Shown here piece by piece: positions 55,126-64,000 of a stretch of DNA of 64,000 bases; positions within the stretch are counted from its first letter, which is position 1; every line of letters starts with the position of its first letter. A program made the translations under genes and the position numbers. This DNA comes from Micrasema longulum (Eukaryota; Arthropoda; Insecta; Trichoptera; Brachycentridae): positions 1 to 64,000 of the forward strand of contig JAGVSM010002948.1 of the NCBI GenBank assembly GCA_022494885.1. Reading direction: 5' to 3'. The notes under the pieces are model-generated. The model did not search any database, had not been told where the DNA came from, and saw nothing but the letters and a program-made list of their open reading frames with translations.

Positions 55126-55514
55126 GAAAATAAAATGAAATCCACGGAAAGGAGCGCCCTGTAGGTTCGCAACAATTTGTCGAGCAGATAATTGGCACAG
55201 ATCTCCACACCGGGGGCACTTCACAGGCGCAGGGGTGATATTGATAATATATTATCTTGTTTAACGGGGGTTAGTTGGTCCATTGTTGAGCCATGCCCCA
55301 TCTTACAAGTAACAAGTAACAAGTAACCAGCATGCAGTCTAATGGCACAGAAAATGTCTACTATGCACGAATTTAACCGAAGAATGGTCTTACGATCGTT
55401 TATGCGAAATATCGTATTTAGTACTTACACGCAATGTTTGGGTTTTAACTTCACGAACTGAATCAATTTCACCTTTTCCTCTGTAGTTTAGCGAAGATTT
55501 TCTCGCGAAATTGA
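55126..55514. other. no gene; AAGTAAC repeat
   Basis: ACAAGTAACAAGTAACAAGTAACC at 55305-55327; otherwise nothing recognised. Confidence 0.4.
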
Positions 55515-55700
55515 CAAGCGCCGTGGTGCAGTCGGTTAGACGACCGACTTTTTAACTGACATCGCGAGTTTGATTCCTGCCAATACAATCAAATGAAAAC
55601 CTCAGGTCCTGGACACGCCCGGTGACTCCCGTTTACTAAAGGATTAATTTCCCCGTCGTCCTTTACATCGGGACATAAACGGCACGGACGCGAGAGATAT
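55515..55700 (+). mobile_element. tRNA-like SINE, GTGCAGTCGG family
   Basis: GCGCCGTGGTGCAGTCGGTTAGACGACCGAC (box A) and CGCGAGTTTGATTCCTGCC (box B), followed by a body with CCCGGTGACTCCCG and TACATCGGGACATAAACGGC. Relative at 44180. Confidence 0.65.
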
Positions 55701-55799
55701 TCGAGCATAATATGTAATGTAAATGAATGAAATGTATTCATTTGAGATAGTTGTATAAACAAAATTCAGACACCGAGTTAAACCTCAACTAATAAACAA

Positions 55800-55990
55800 T
55801 AATGTCGGCCTCGTGGTGTAGTGGTCAGCGCGTATGCCTACCATGCAAGAGGTCTCGATTTGGATTTCCGACATGGTTGATGTAAATTTTTATTTAAAAA
55901 GGTCTTTTTACACTAAAATATTTCAAGCTAAGACGGATCATCTTACCGTCATGAAACATTTTATTTTAATACGGCGATTGGTGAACTAAC
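55800..55990 (+). mobile_element. tRNA-type SINE, 3'-decayed
   Basis: GGCCTCGTGGTGTAGTGGTCAGCGCGTATGCC, GAGGTCTCGATTTGGATTTCCGACATGG, TTTATTTAAAAAGGTCTTTTTACACTA, CGGATCATCTTACCG. Confidence 0.85.
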
Positions 55991-56377
55991 AAAATGGTTT
56001 ACTAACAATAATAACAATTTCTTTACCTACTACATACACACTCAGATAATGGATTTCTCTGGATCATGTCTAGTCTGCCTAACTAGGTACAACCTGTTTT
56101 AAGGCAGACATTTTTATGCAAAATAAACAGTAACATTACTACCTACCAGTTAATTTATTATCCAGCTTTGCAATATTAATTTAAACCATTTATTATTTAA
56201 GAATGTTTTTGAGTAAATTTTCAATTAATTTTTGAGGTCATGGTTGTGCAATGTTCGGGTAACATATTTAATATTTTGGGGCTCAGAAACCTGAAATTTC
56301 TTTGCCCATTGAAAAACCGCTTTTTTCATTAAAAGCCGCTTTTCGATATAAAAATTTAAAAAACATATAAAGTTTGT
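55991..56377. other. no gene seen
   Basis: AT-rich; the 73-codon minus-strand stretch that enters the next SINE is not coding. Confidence 0.35.
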
Positions 56378-56645
56378 CGGGCCCGTGGTGCAATGGTCAG
56401 CGCGTTTGCCGACTATTTGAGAGGTCTCTGGTTCGATTCCCGACATGGTTGTTATGAAATATTTATTTAAAAGGGTGTTTTCACATTAGAATATTTCATA
56501 TTACCTGGACTGGTACCTGAAGCGTAAGACTGATCATCGTACCTTCTTGTAACAAAAATGATCAAGATACGCTGCGATTGGTGTACCAGTGCAGTAGTAC
56601 CCTATGCACCATTAGGTGCAGGAAGGGAATGATGATGATGATGAA
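56378..56645 (+). mobile_element. tRNA-type SINE, near full length
   Basis: Box A CGTGGTGCAATGGTCAG, box B GGTTCGATTCC, body GGGTGTTTTCACATTAGAATATTTC and AAGCGTAAGACTGATCATCG, end CACCATTAGGTGCAGGAAGGGAATGATGATGATGATGA. With 19613-19866 this is the reference copy of the family. Confidence 0.9.
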
Positions 56646-56802
56646 TTTGGTAACAAATTGACACTTTCAAAATTCATTCAAGATTAGCATAATGTTTACT
56701 GCTCTAATAAACGCTATAATATCAAGTAATAAATTGTAAACATTTCACTAGCAAACACATTAGTGATTATTGTTACAATTTTGCATAATACGACACTGCA
56801 CT

Positions 56803-58158
56803 TAGACGTGGGTAAGACCCCGTCACCGGGAGGATACGTGTCACTCGATCTGCGTCACCAAAGTGACCGAATCTTTTAAGTAGTTCAATTGAACGAATGT
56901 ATCTTTTGCTCATTCGGCTCATTTAGGTCCTCATATCTCCGCATCTTTCGCATCATCGTATCATCTGTGTCTCCATATCTTTCGTGTCTTTCATGTCTCT
57001 AGTTCGTTTCGTTCTTTGAGCGTTCTTGAGCCAAATGCGTACGAGCGGTGAATCAAACAAATCATTCTAAACCTTTGGCTGGTTTGTCAGCATGATTTTC
57101 TTTATAGATTTGATAATATTGTTCTTTAGATATTATAATATCACAAACCTGTAGAAAACAGATAAATTATTTTATTTATTATAGAAAGTTATATTTCATG
57201 ATAACACAACATACAAAAGTAAAAACAATTAATTTTTTAAATCCCTTTACATTTTACATCGGGTTTACATTAAAAAAAAATAGGTTTTTGTGTTTATAAC
57301 GTGTGCAGTTAAAATATATATTATAAAATATGCTAAGGTAAACGAAAAAAAATATACCCAAATATTTTTTTTTAAACATTAATCGACATCTAGCACAAAA
57401 TAGATAACTGACCTAATAAGTTATTCCACAATTAGGTGGTTATTTTTTACATCGTTTCATTTGTAATTATTTTTTAATGTTATATCGTCCGATCGGACTG
57501 TTATTCTGAAATTGATATATTTTCATCACTATTTATTTTAAGTTACTTCATATTTTTTTATGTTAATTATTATGGTTTAACACGGGCACAGCCTAAAAAG
57601 CCATTATTAGGTTAGTGAATATGAATTCTTTTATAATGAATTAATAAATAAATAAAATTGTTTCTGTAATTATTTATACTGAACAGAAAAATATATAATC
57701 TCATAAACTAGAGTGAACAAACGTAATGAAATACAAATACCTAATGTTTTCATCTCAACGTAAATAATAATTCATAAAATAGCATTTTTATCGCGACATT
57801 TCATAATAAGTGTCAATTAAATTTCAAGTGCGGCGCGCGGCACGATAAAGGAACAAAGAACAAAGCAGCCAGTATATACATTTAGGTACCTACTATAGAT
57901 ACAGAGTGTTTATGTAGATACCTAATCTACCTACTAACAACAGAGATAAGGACACAATCTCGTTTAATGAATGAACGAAATGAGCTAGAGATCTATAAGA
58001 CACGAAGATATGAAAGATCCAAATGACACGAAGAGCCAAATGACACAAAAAGCCATTTAGTTCGCGAACTAACTGACCGAGATGAAAGAACATGTCTCTA
58101 GTTCAATGTTTCTGACCTTGTCAGTATGACAGGGTCGTTCGCGAACTACACACCTCTA
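56803..58158. mobile_element. probable non-autonomous hAT-like element
   Basis: The ends are imperfect inverted repeats (TAGACGTGGGTA at 56803; TACACACCTCTA at the right end, i.e. TAGAGGTGTGTA inverted). Longer subterminal inverted blocks lie inside: CATATCTTTCGTGTCTTTCATG...TAGTTCGTTTCGTTC (56968-57022) against GAACGAAATGAGCTAGAGATCTATAAGACACGAAGATATG (57971-58010). No transposase. TIRs like TAGRGGTGTGTA suggest hAT; the 8-bp flanks do not match clearly, so the assignment is tentative. Confidence 0.5.
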
Positions 58159-58647
58159 CTGACTGTACTAGGAACTAGGAACAGAGCGCCGCCCGCCGCA
58201 CTGTGGAACGAAATTCAGAATTCACGGTAGAAAGTAAAATGTGTTAAGTTTTTTTAATGTATTTTTTATTATTTTTTACTTATACACAGATCAATTGTGT
58301 ATTATGGTGCATTTTCAAAATAAAAAACGGTGGTCATGGAGTGAAGGGCAACACTGTGAAATCACGCGTTGACCAGTTGGCGTTGCTTCAGTCGTTTTGT
58401 AATCGAGAGCGGAAGCGTGAATCATATATTGGCGTGCTGCGATGGATCCCCGTGTTTTATTTTATCCTGATTACATTTTTAGTATTTTTCATTGAATTGT
58501 GAAGCAAGTTTTATATTTTTAATAAATAAAATATATACACATTTATAAATATTCGAGTTAAATATAGGCAAATTTTGCCACCGTATTTTTACGAAAAAGA
58601 ATATTTCGCGTTGACTTATAGTACTTTTATCCCCTGCCCTAGATATC
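58159..58647. other. no recognised gene
   Basis: An 81-codon open stretch (58257-58502) contains GGHGVKGNTVKSRVDQLALLQSFCNRER-like sequence that I do not recognise. It may be a chance frame. Confidence 0.3.
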
Positions 58648-59003
58648 TAAAAATTATATAACAAATTAAAAGAAATTTAAAGCAATTAAAAAATCAATGT
58701 AAAAATCAAATTAGGTAATAAAATATTTTAAAGGATTAATATAACAAAAAGAAAATCATGAAGCACTGTTTCATAAAAAACGCATACGATACTTTTTACC
58801 CAAGATTTAGAAACAAAAATTAAACCTAAAAATTATAAAACACATTGAAAGAAGTTTAAAGCAATACAAAAATAAATGTAAAAATCAAATTAGGTAATAA
58901 AACATTTTAAAGGATTAATATAACAAAAAGAAAATCATGAAGCACTGTTTCATAAAAAACGCACACGATACTTTTTACCCAAGATTTAGAATAAAAAAAT
59001 AAA
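58648..59003 (+). repeat. 179-bp tandem duplication
   Basis: AAAATCATGAAGCACTGTTTC occurs at 58752 and 58931. Around it about 179 bp are repeated with few differences (for example GCATACGATAC versus GCACACGATAC). A recent local duplication. Confidence 0.92.
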
Positions 59004-60309
59004 CCTAAAAATAAATTAATTATAAATTTATATTCAGTTTTTTCTTTTTTATCTTACAGCTTTATATACATCAACTATATATGTATATATATGACTCGAG
59101 AAGAACCATATGATTTTATGAAATCTAAAAAAATATGTTCTCAAGAGCAGTGCGGGTATTTACGAAAAATATTGGAGATACGCGCTAATTGTCTACAGGG
59201 TCGTTATTTTTATGCTATAAATCGTAATACGTTTTGATTCATATTATGATTATTTAAAAAAAATGGATTATAAGTCTTACTTATTTAAGTCTATTACAAT
59301 TCCAGCATATTTAAAGAATATGTATGTAATATGTTCTGTTTTGCCTCAAACAACGGGTACAAATCAGAATACAGCAGCGCGGCAAATTTCCAATTTTTTA
59401 GATCTCAACGATTAATCTAAAAAGAATGAAATATGTAATTTGAATGCCCGAGTTGACTTATGCTATACAGATAAGACACACAAATATTAAGTGGACATCA
59501 AATTGAGGTAAGCATGTTTAGAATTCATGCCTGAGATACAGCCCAAATACTTTAAATTTATATCTTCGGTTATTAAATAATTTTTCTTCTTTATTTTTAA
59601 CAGCTTTTTTACCTTCATACTTTTTCCCGAAGTCATAGAATTAGCTTTTTTACCAATCGTAGAACTTTTGGAAGAAGCAAAAAAGAGGCAAGAAATAAAA
59701 ATGCGAAACGTTTCGTAGAAGTTTTGCGAGGAAATCCTCGAAAATCAACACCAACGAGAATATATTATAATACGTTTCTTATATCATCGAATCTCTTTGT
59801 ATCTTCACTATAAAATTTATCAAAGAAAAAAAAGGAAGAGTTATCATCGGAAGCGCCAGAGTTTTAGTACATCCAAATTTTAAAAATACAACGGAGTTGT
59901 GGGGAAGAAGCCCAAAATGAAGGTTACAATACATAATTAAAAACATGTAAATTATAAAATGGAGATTAGTGGTGTATATGATTAAACAGATATAAAAATA
60001 AATATATATATATTTGTAAGTATTTATAAAATTTCAAAGACGTTAAATAAAAAAAAACTAAAAATATTTTTTTATTCCCAAATTTGTGATCTATTTTTAT
60101 GGCCGAACCGTAAAAACGATTACAATAATATTTTAAAAATACAGTAATAAATTATCAAAAAATATTTTTTATAGTGTTTTGTGAATTTAGCCCCACTGTG
60201 CGGCGGCCTGCTGATTCATCAATACAAAATCTGCATTATAAATACATATACCACATATTTATAGGTACGCACACCTATAAAAATGTTTACGACAAAACTA
60301 GTACTTATA
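59004..60309. other. AT-rich, with an unexplained open stretch at 59602-59815 (+)
   Basis: TTCTTCTTTATTTTTAACAG ends at 59602 and could be a splice acceptor. The frame after it stays open for about 69 codons (FTNRRTFGRSKKEARNKNAK, RFVEVLRGNPRKSTPTRIYY). A second stretch in another frame follows (KGRVIIGSARVLVHPNFKNT, TELWGRSPK). I know no family for it. The rest is AT-rich without features. Confidence 0.3.
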
Positions 60310-60608
60310 CAGAGTGTTCATTAAACCATGTCACATCTGAAACCACGATGATCAGTATGAGCAAGAAGACATATTGGCACATTAAAATATTTTTGTAGAA
60401 CGAATAAAATTTAAAGAAATTTATATCAAAAAATCAAATGGTTTCTTACTTCTGCAGGGAAGAGACAAGAAACAAACATTTGTTTTTAATATTTTATTTA
60501 AAAAAATTTCTTCATTTTAAATATTTTTTTAATATGCTAATATGTCTTCTTGCCCATACAGATCATCGTGGTTTCGGATGTGACAGGGTTTAAAGAACAC
60601 CTGTATAT
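60310..60608. repeat. inverted repeat, about 80-bp arms
   Basis: AGTGTTCATTAAACCATGTCACATCTGAAACCACGATGATCAGTATGAGCAAGAAGACATATT (60312-60375) is answered by its approximate complement at 60540-60605. The A/T-rich middle is about 165 bp. Confidence 0.8.
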
Positions 60609-60652
60609 AATAGCGAAAAGCACCGCTTGCGCCCGAATTTCAACATTTAATA

Positions 60653-61460
60653 TACAGTGAGTCACAGTGATATTCGTACAAGGGCGCGTTCGGATTTTTG
60701 TATTGAATATCTGTGAAATTATTATATATATGTTCATTCTCTATTTTGATTTTACACCCTAAACTATTCTGGAAATGATTTCAACAAAAAAATACAAACA
60801 AACTATTCACGAAAAAGTAAAAAAATACGATACATTCACCAATACAAAATTTCACCTCACATTCGAGCAGAGCGCAGAGCATCTGCAGAGCGCTATCTGT
60901 CCGATCTGTCCTATCTGACGGCATCGCCAGATAATACACAAAATATCCACGCAACAACAAACAAATTAATATTTTATCGGATGCATCCCTTTTGTTTTAC
61001 GACACATTTAAGTTTTATAAGGAAGATACAACTTTTTTGCAGTATTTAACCTCAAATTTATTCCATTCATCCGTAAGTCGTGATTTTGGGCCTTTTGCTT
61101 TAGAAATATTGCGTTCCCTCTAATTTTTGGCACAGATTGTCAATAGGATAGAGATTTGATAATGTCGGTGACGTTTTGAATACTTTCGGACAGCTGTACA
61201 ATAGCCATGATCGTACAACGTGTGACCTATGTTTCGCGTCATTTTCTTGGTAGACCTTGAATGACTCGCTTAGATCAATTTGTTTGGCACTTCGTTTAAA
61301 CAAAGTTTAAAACTTTTATTTTCACTTGTTCAGATGAATATGCTGGTCCATTGCTGTGTCGATAAATTGATGTTCATCCACCTCCCGGGTCGATATACGA
61401 CTCCAAACCACCACAGATCCTACGTCATACTTTACAGCTGAAATTCTGACCTTTCTCTTG
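60653..61460 (-). pseudogene. Tc1-like transposon, truncated, with transposase relic
   Basis: One terminal sequence is visible at 60655 (CAGTGAGTCACAGTGATATTCGTACA after TA), as in Tc1-like ends. On the minus strand 61455-61000 the transposase reads KYDVGSVVVWSRISTREVDE (the GGGSVMVWG block), HQFIDTAMDQHIHLNK, then KRSAKQIDLSESFKVYQEND, AKHRSHVVRSWLLYSCPKVF, YPIDNLCQKLEG (SPDLNPIENLW block), then after a shift SRLTDEWNKFEVKYCKKVVSSL. The catalytic Asp of QDNDPKH is kept as QENDAKH; the Glu of PIENLW has become D. The 5' part and second terminus are missing. Confidence 0.82.
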
Positions 61461-61494
61461 ACGTTTAAATTAGTAGAACGATAAGTTCACGCTT

Positions 61495-62095
61495 TTACCA
61501 ACTGAGATAGATTAAATGCATTCGCAAAAATTTGCCAGTTGATGCCGCCCGTCAATTAATAAATGCGTTTGCAGTGTCTAGAGTCGATTATTGAAATGGT
61601 GTCTACGCGGGTCTACCGATGAATAAAATGACTCGCCTACATCCGTATCGAATGGCGCAGCGAGACTTATTTTTGGAATCTCTAAGTTCAGTCATATCAC
61701 TCCACTACTTCGGGCATTGCACATGCTGCGTTTTCCACAGAGGATAGAATACAAACTCTGTCGGCTTATGTATAAATCACTGCATAACCCTGCTCCGGAA
61801 TATCTAAGGGAACTGTGCATTCCAGGTGAACTAGCTGACAGGCGTCTTACGCTTAGATCAGCTACGTCCACGGCGAGAGAAGAGGTTATTGTACCTCTAC
61901 GCAAACAGCGCCCTAAGTTCGGTGAACGCGCATTTGCGGTCGCAGGCTAGAGCCATAGATGGCATGGAATGCTCTCCGAGCAGAGGTGCGAAGCTATGAG
62001 AATGAAGTGATGTTTCGAAAAAAAACTTAAAACCCACTTGTTCTCTAAATCCTTTGAATAAATCCGTAGCATGTGATAAAAATATATTATTTTGA
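61495..62095 (+). pseudogene. CR1/L2-like LINE C-terminus
   Basis: ARQLINAFAVSRVDYCNGVY, AGLPMNKMTRLQRIQNAAARLIF-like (shifted) then RALHMLRFPQRIEYKLCRLM, YKSLHNPAPEYLRELCIPGE, RSATSTAREEVIVPLRKQRP, KFGERAFAVAG, then WNALPAEVRSYENEVMFRKKLKTHLFSKSF. The order AARLI, RIxYKLC, PxYLxEL, RRxLRSA, FGERAFxxAGPxxWNxLP is typical of L2/CR1-like protein ends. One stop and one or two shifts. Confidence 0.85.
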
Positions 62096-62144
62096 TAAAA
62101 CGCATTTGTGCCGTGTACACACTAATAAATAAATATATTGTTAT

Positions 62145-62205
62145 CGCTCAAATGCTTAGCATGCTTTTAAGCACGACGATAGTTATTTGTGATTGAGCTA
62201 CCGGC
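62145..62205 (+). repeat. family T right-end fragment
   Basis: TATCGCTCAAATGCTTAGCATGCTTTTAAGCACG, CGATAGTTATTTGTGATTGAGCTAC. Confidence 0.8.
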
Positions 62206-62271
62206 CAATAGTACAGACTACAGACTACAGTATTACAGTATAGCTACACCGAACACAAACCGCCCGCAATG

Positions 62272-62299
62272 CACCCCTAGCCCCTAGCCCCTAGCCCTA
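62272..62299 (+). repeat. CCCCTAG short tandem repeat
   Basis: CCCCTAG repeated three to four times. Confidence 0.85.
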
Positions 62300-63589
62300 T
62301 CTAAGTAAAATGGTTCCCATGTATTTCCTTTAGCCAAACTGAATCCGAATGCCACCATTATAATATTGTATGCCTTTATTTACCATTAAATAAAGCTAGT
62401 ATTTGTCTTACAGAATAAACAACTTCCGAGAGTGAACGTATCCAAAACTTTAAAACGTTTATATCTTTATTCATTTAAAATTACATTTGTTAACAAATTC
62501 ACTATCTTACGAGTATTATGGCTTTTTAGGCTGAGCCCCGTGTTACGTCATAATAATTAATGTGAAAAAAATACATATTTACTTAAAATTAATAATAATT
62601 ATATGTGATTCAATATATAAAGTAAAGAATAACAATCCAAAAAAGGAATTACATAAAAAATAATCAAATAAAAATCATACATATTTAGTTACAGGCAAAA
62701 TTAAATATTGATTGATTCGGTGTTTATTTTGTAGAACTCCATATTTAAATTTATAATATTAGAAATCAAACACTGATTTGAGTCTACTGAACACTTTATT
62801 TTATTTTTACAAATATAAACATAAAAACTTCGTGACAATTGTTTCGCCTTGTTAGGGCATTTTCAAACGAATGTCATTCGAATTCATGTCGCCTTTTAGG
62901 CTTTTACATGTTTTACATACATATATACAAATAAAGACAGACATGTATTTTACAAAGTAGCAAAAAATATATATCGATACCCAATAATATCGTCTCTCAG
63001 ATCCTCAATTTACCTCACCGCCATTTGTGTACCGATGCTGTGTTTGCTTTGAGAAATTTTAGAACCAACGTCGAATTCTTTTAACCTCTGCCGAGGATCT
63101 GCAGAACAGGGACGAGGAGCACCGAGGATGTGCTCCTACAGCAGACGTGAGCATTCAAGACGCAAGCGGTGTTATAACTCCTCGCTCAAAGACGACGCAC
63201 TTGCCGTATCTGCCTAGATCATGCTACCACCATACCTACTGTCATTTTAAACGGTTTCTAAAATTGTTTAGATTAAGTTCAATCATTGTACTTATATAAA
63301 TCTTTAATGCGAATTTATAAGCGCTTTCGCATTACACAAGTTGCAATGACGTCAGAACACGGATGGCTCTAAGAAAGATGGACATGCAGGTGCTGGGATA
63401 CACGGAGGTAGACCCGCGAAAAGGTTTTCTATTAGCCTAGGTAGGGCTCGATCTCATTGTCTTCTAAACAGAACTCTATGCTTTCTATTGTATGTAATAC
63501 AAAAAAATATATATTCTCTCACAGTTAGACTTCTCTTAAAGCACGGAACTCTGTCCAGATCAATTCCAAATTAACTTTTGAGTGCCTAC
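62300..63589. other. no gene; reversed LINE 3' end at about 62455-62720
   Basis: 62455-62580 (ATCTTTATTCATTTAAAATTACATTTGTTAACAAATTC, GGCTGAGCCCCGTGTTACG) resembles family R. ACACTGATTTGAGTCTACTGAACAC at 62770 recurs near 47922. GACAATTGTTTCGCC at 62834 is a common arthropod repeat word. Nothing coding recognised. Confidence 0.35.
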
Positions 63590-64000
63590 GGGCGCTTAAT
63601 TGTGTCGGTGAGTGTAACAGTGTGACATTGATTTGGGTACCTGGACACTCAAACATCGACGGTAACGAGGCAGCTGATGAACTGGCGAGGCTGGGAGCCG
63701 AGGCAGCCTCGACAGGCCCCGAGCCCCACTGCGGGCCGGGAAGCAGAGCGTTATGCTCTGGCTAAAAGTACCCGGTCATCACCATGCGAAGGAACTGATA
63801 AAAGGGACCCGCAAAGGTTTGCCTTCGACCTGATAAAGCTCAGCCGAAAGCAAGAGAGGGTTGTCACCGGAGCCCGCCCGGGGCACTGCAGATTTAACAA
63901 ACACCGCGCTAGAATGAACCTCTCCCAAACTTCTAGATGTAGGTTCTGCCGTGCAGATGGGGAAACACCGGTACACATTCTATGTGAATGTGATGCTTTA
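63590..64000 (+). pseudogene. LINE RNase H domain and C-terminus, runs off the window
   Basis: ECNSVTLIWVPGHSNIDGNE, AADELARLGAEAASTGPEPH is an RNase H end with the VPGHxxIxGNExADELA block. After stops and shifts LSRKQERVVTGARPGHCRFN, KHRARMNLSQTSRCRFCRAD, GETPVHILCECDAL gives the zinc-binding C-terminus (CxxC...HxxxxC). Two stops (near 63830) and frameshifts mark it as dead. The element continues to the right of 64000. Confidence 0.82.

Overview
This window looks like repeat-rich, gene-poor nuclear DNA from an arthropod, most likely an insect. I favour Lepidoptera from the mix of RTE-type LINEs, tRNA-derived SINEs with ATGATGATG tails and a Transib element, but that placement is inference. 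The DNA is AT-rich. Protein homology is almost all to transposable elements in decay, and exon-intron structure is visible. I see no operons, ribosome binding sites or CRISPR array.

The clearest object is a DNA transposon at 1635-4332. It has 39-bp terminal inverted repeats starting with the exact V(D)J recombination heptamer CACAGTG, a 5-bp target duplication CGACG, and a broken RAG1-like (Transib) transposase gene on the minus strand with one recognisable intron. An RTE fragment has jumped into it. Only one piece of ordinary host gene is convincing: a GC-rich terminal coding exon at 13366-13555 (+) with a 3' UTR carrying an internal duplication.

Layout: 0-1.3 kb, CR1/Jockey-group LINE; 1.6-4.3 kb, Transib; 4.9-13 kb, sparse RTE scraps, SINEs and small dispersed families; 13.3-14.3 kb, host exon and UTR; 15-20 kb, a 590-bp inverted-repeat element (family T), copies of a 386-bp foldback repeat (family F) and nested SINEs; 22-28 kb, LINE tails and a GC-rich palindromic MITE; 28-39 kb, F copies, several palindromic, and two inverted copies of a minisatellite element (family M); 41-47 kb, RTE remnants with an inserted MITE, a second T copy and SINEs; 48-56 kb, LINE, SINE and F remnants and a T copy split by a LINE; 56.8-58.2 kb, a hAT-like non-autonomous element; 58.6-62 kb, a tandem duplication, an inverted repeat, a Tc1-like relic and a CR1-like LINE tail; 63.6-64 kb, an RNase H-bearing LINE running off the edge.

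The parts relate as a transposon community rather than a pathway. The RTE LINEs and tRNA-type SINEs share the same 3' tail, so the LINEs probably mobilised the SINEs. Nested insertions give a relative order of events. Family letters F, M, T, G and R are labels used only here; none was matched to a database.
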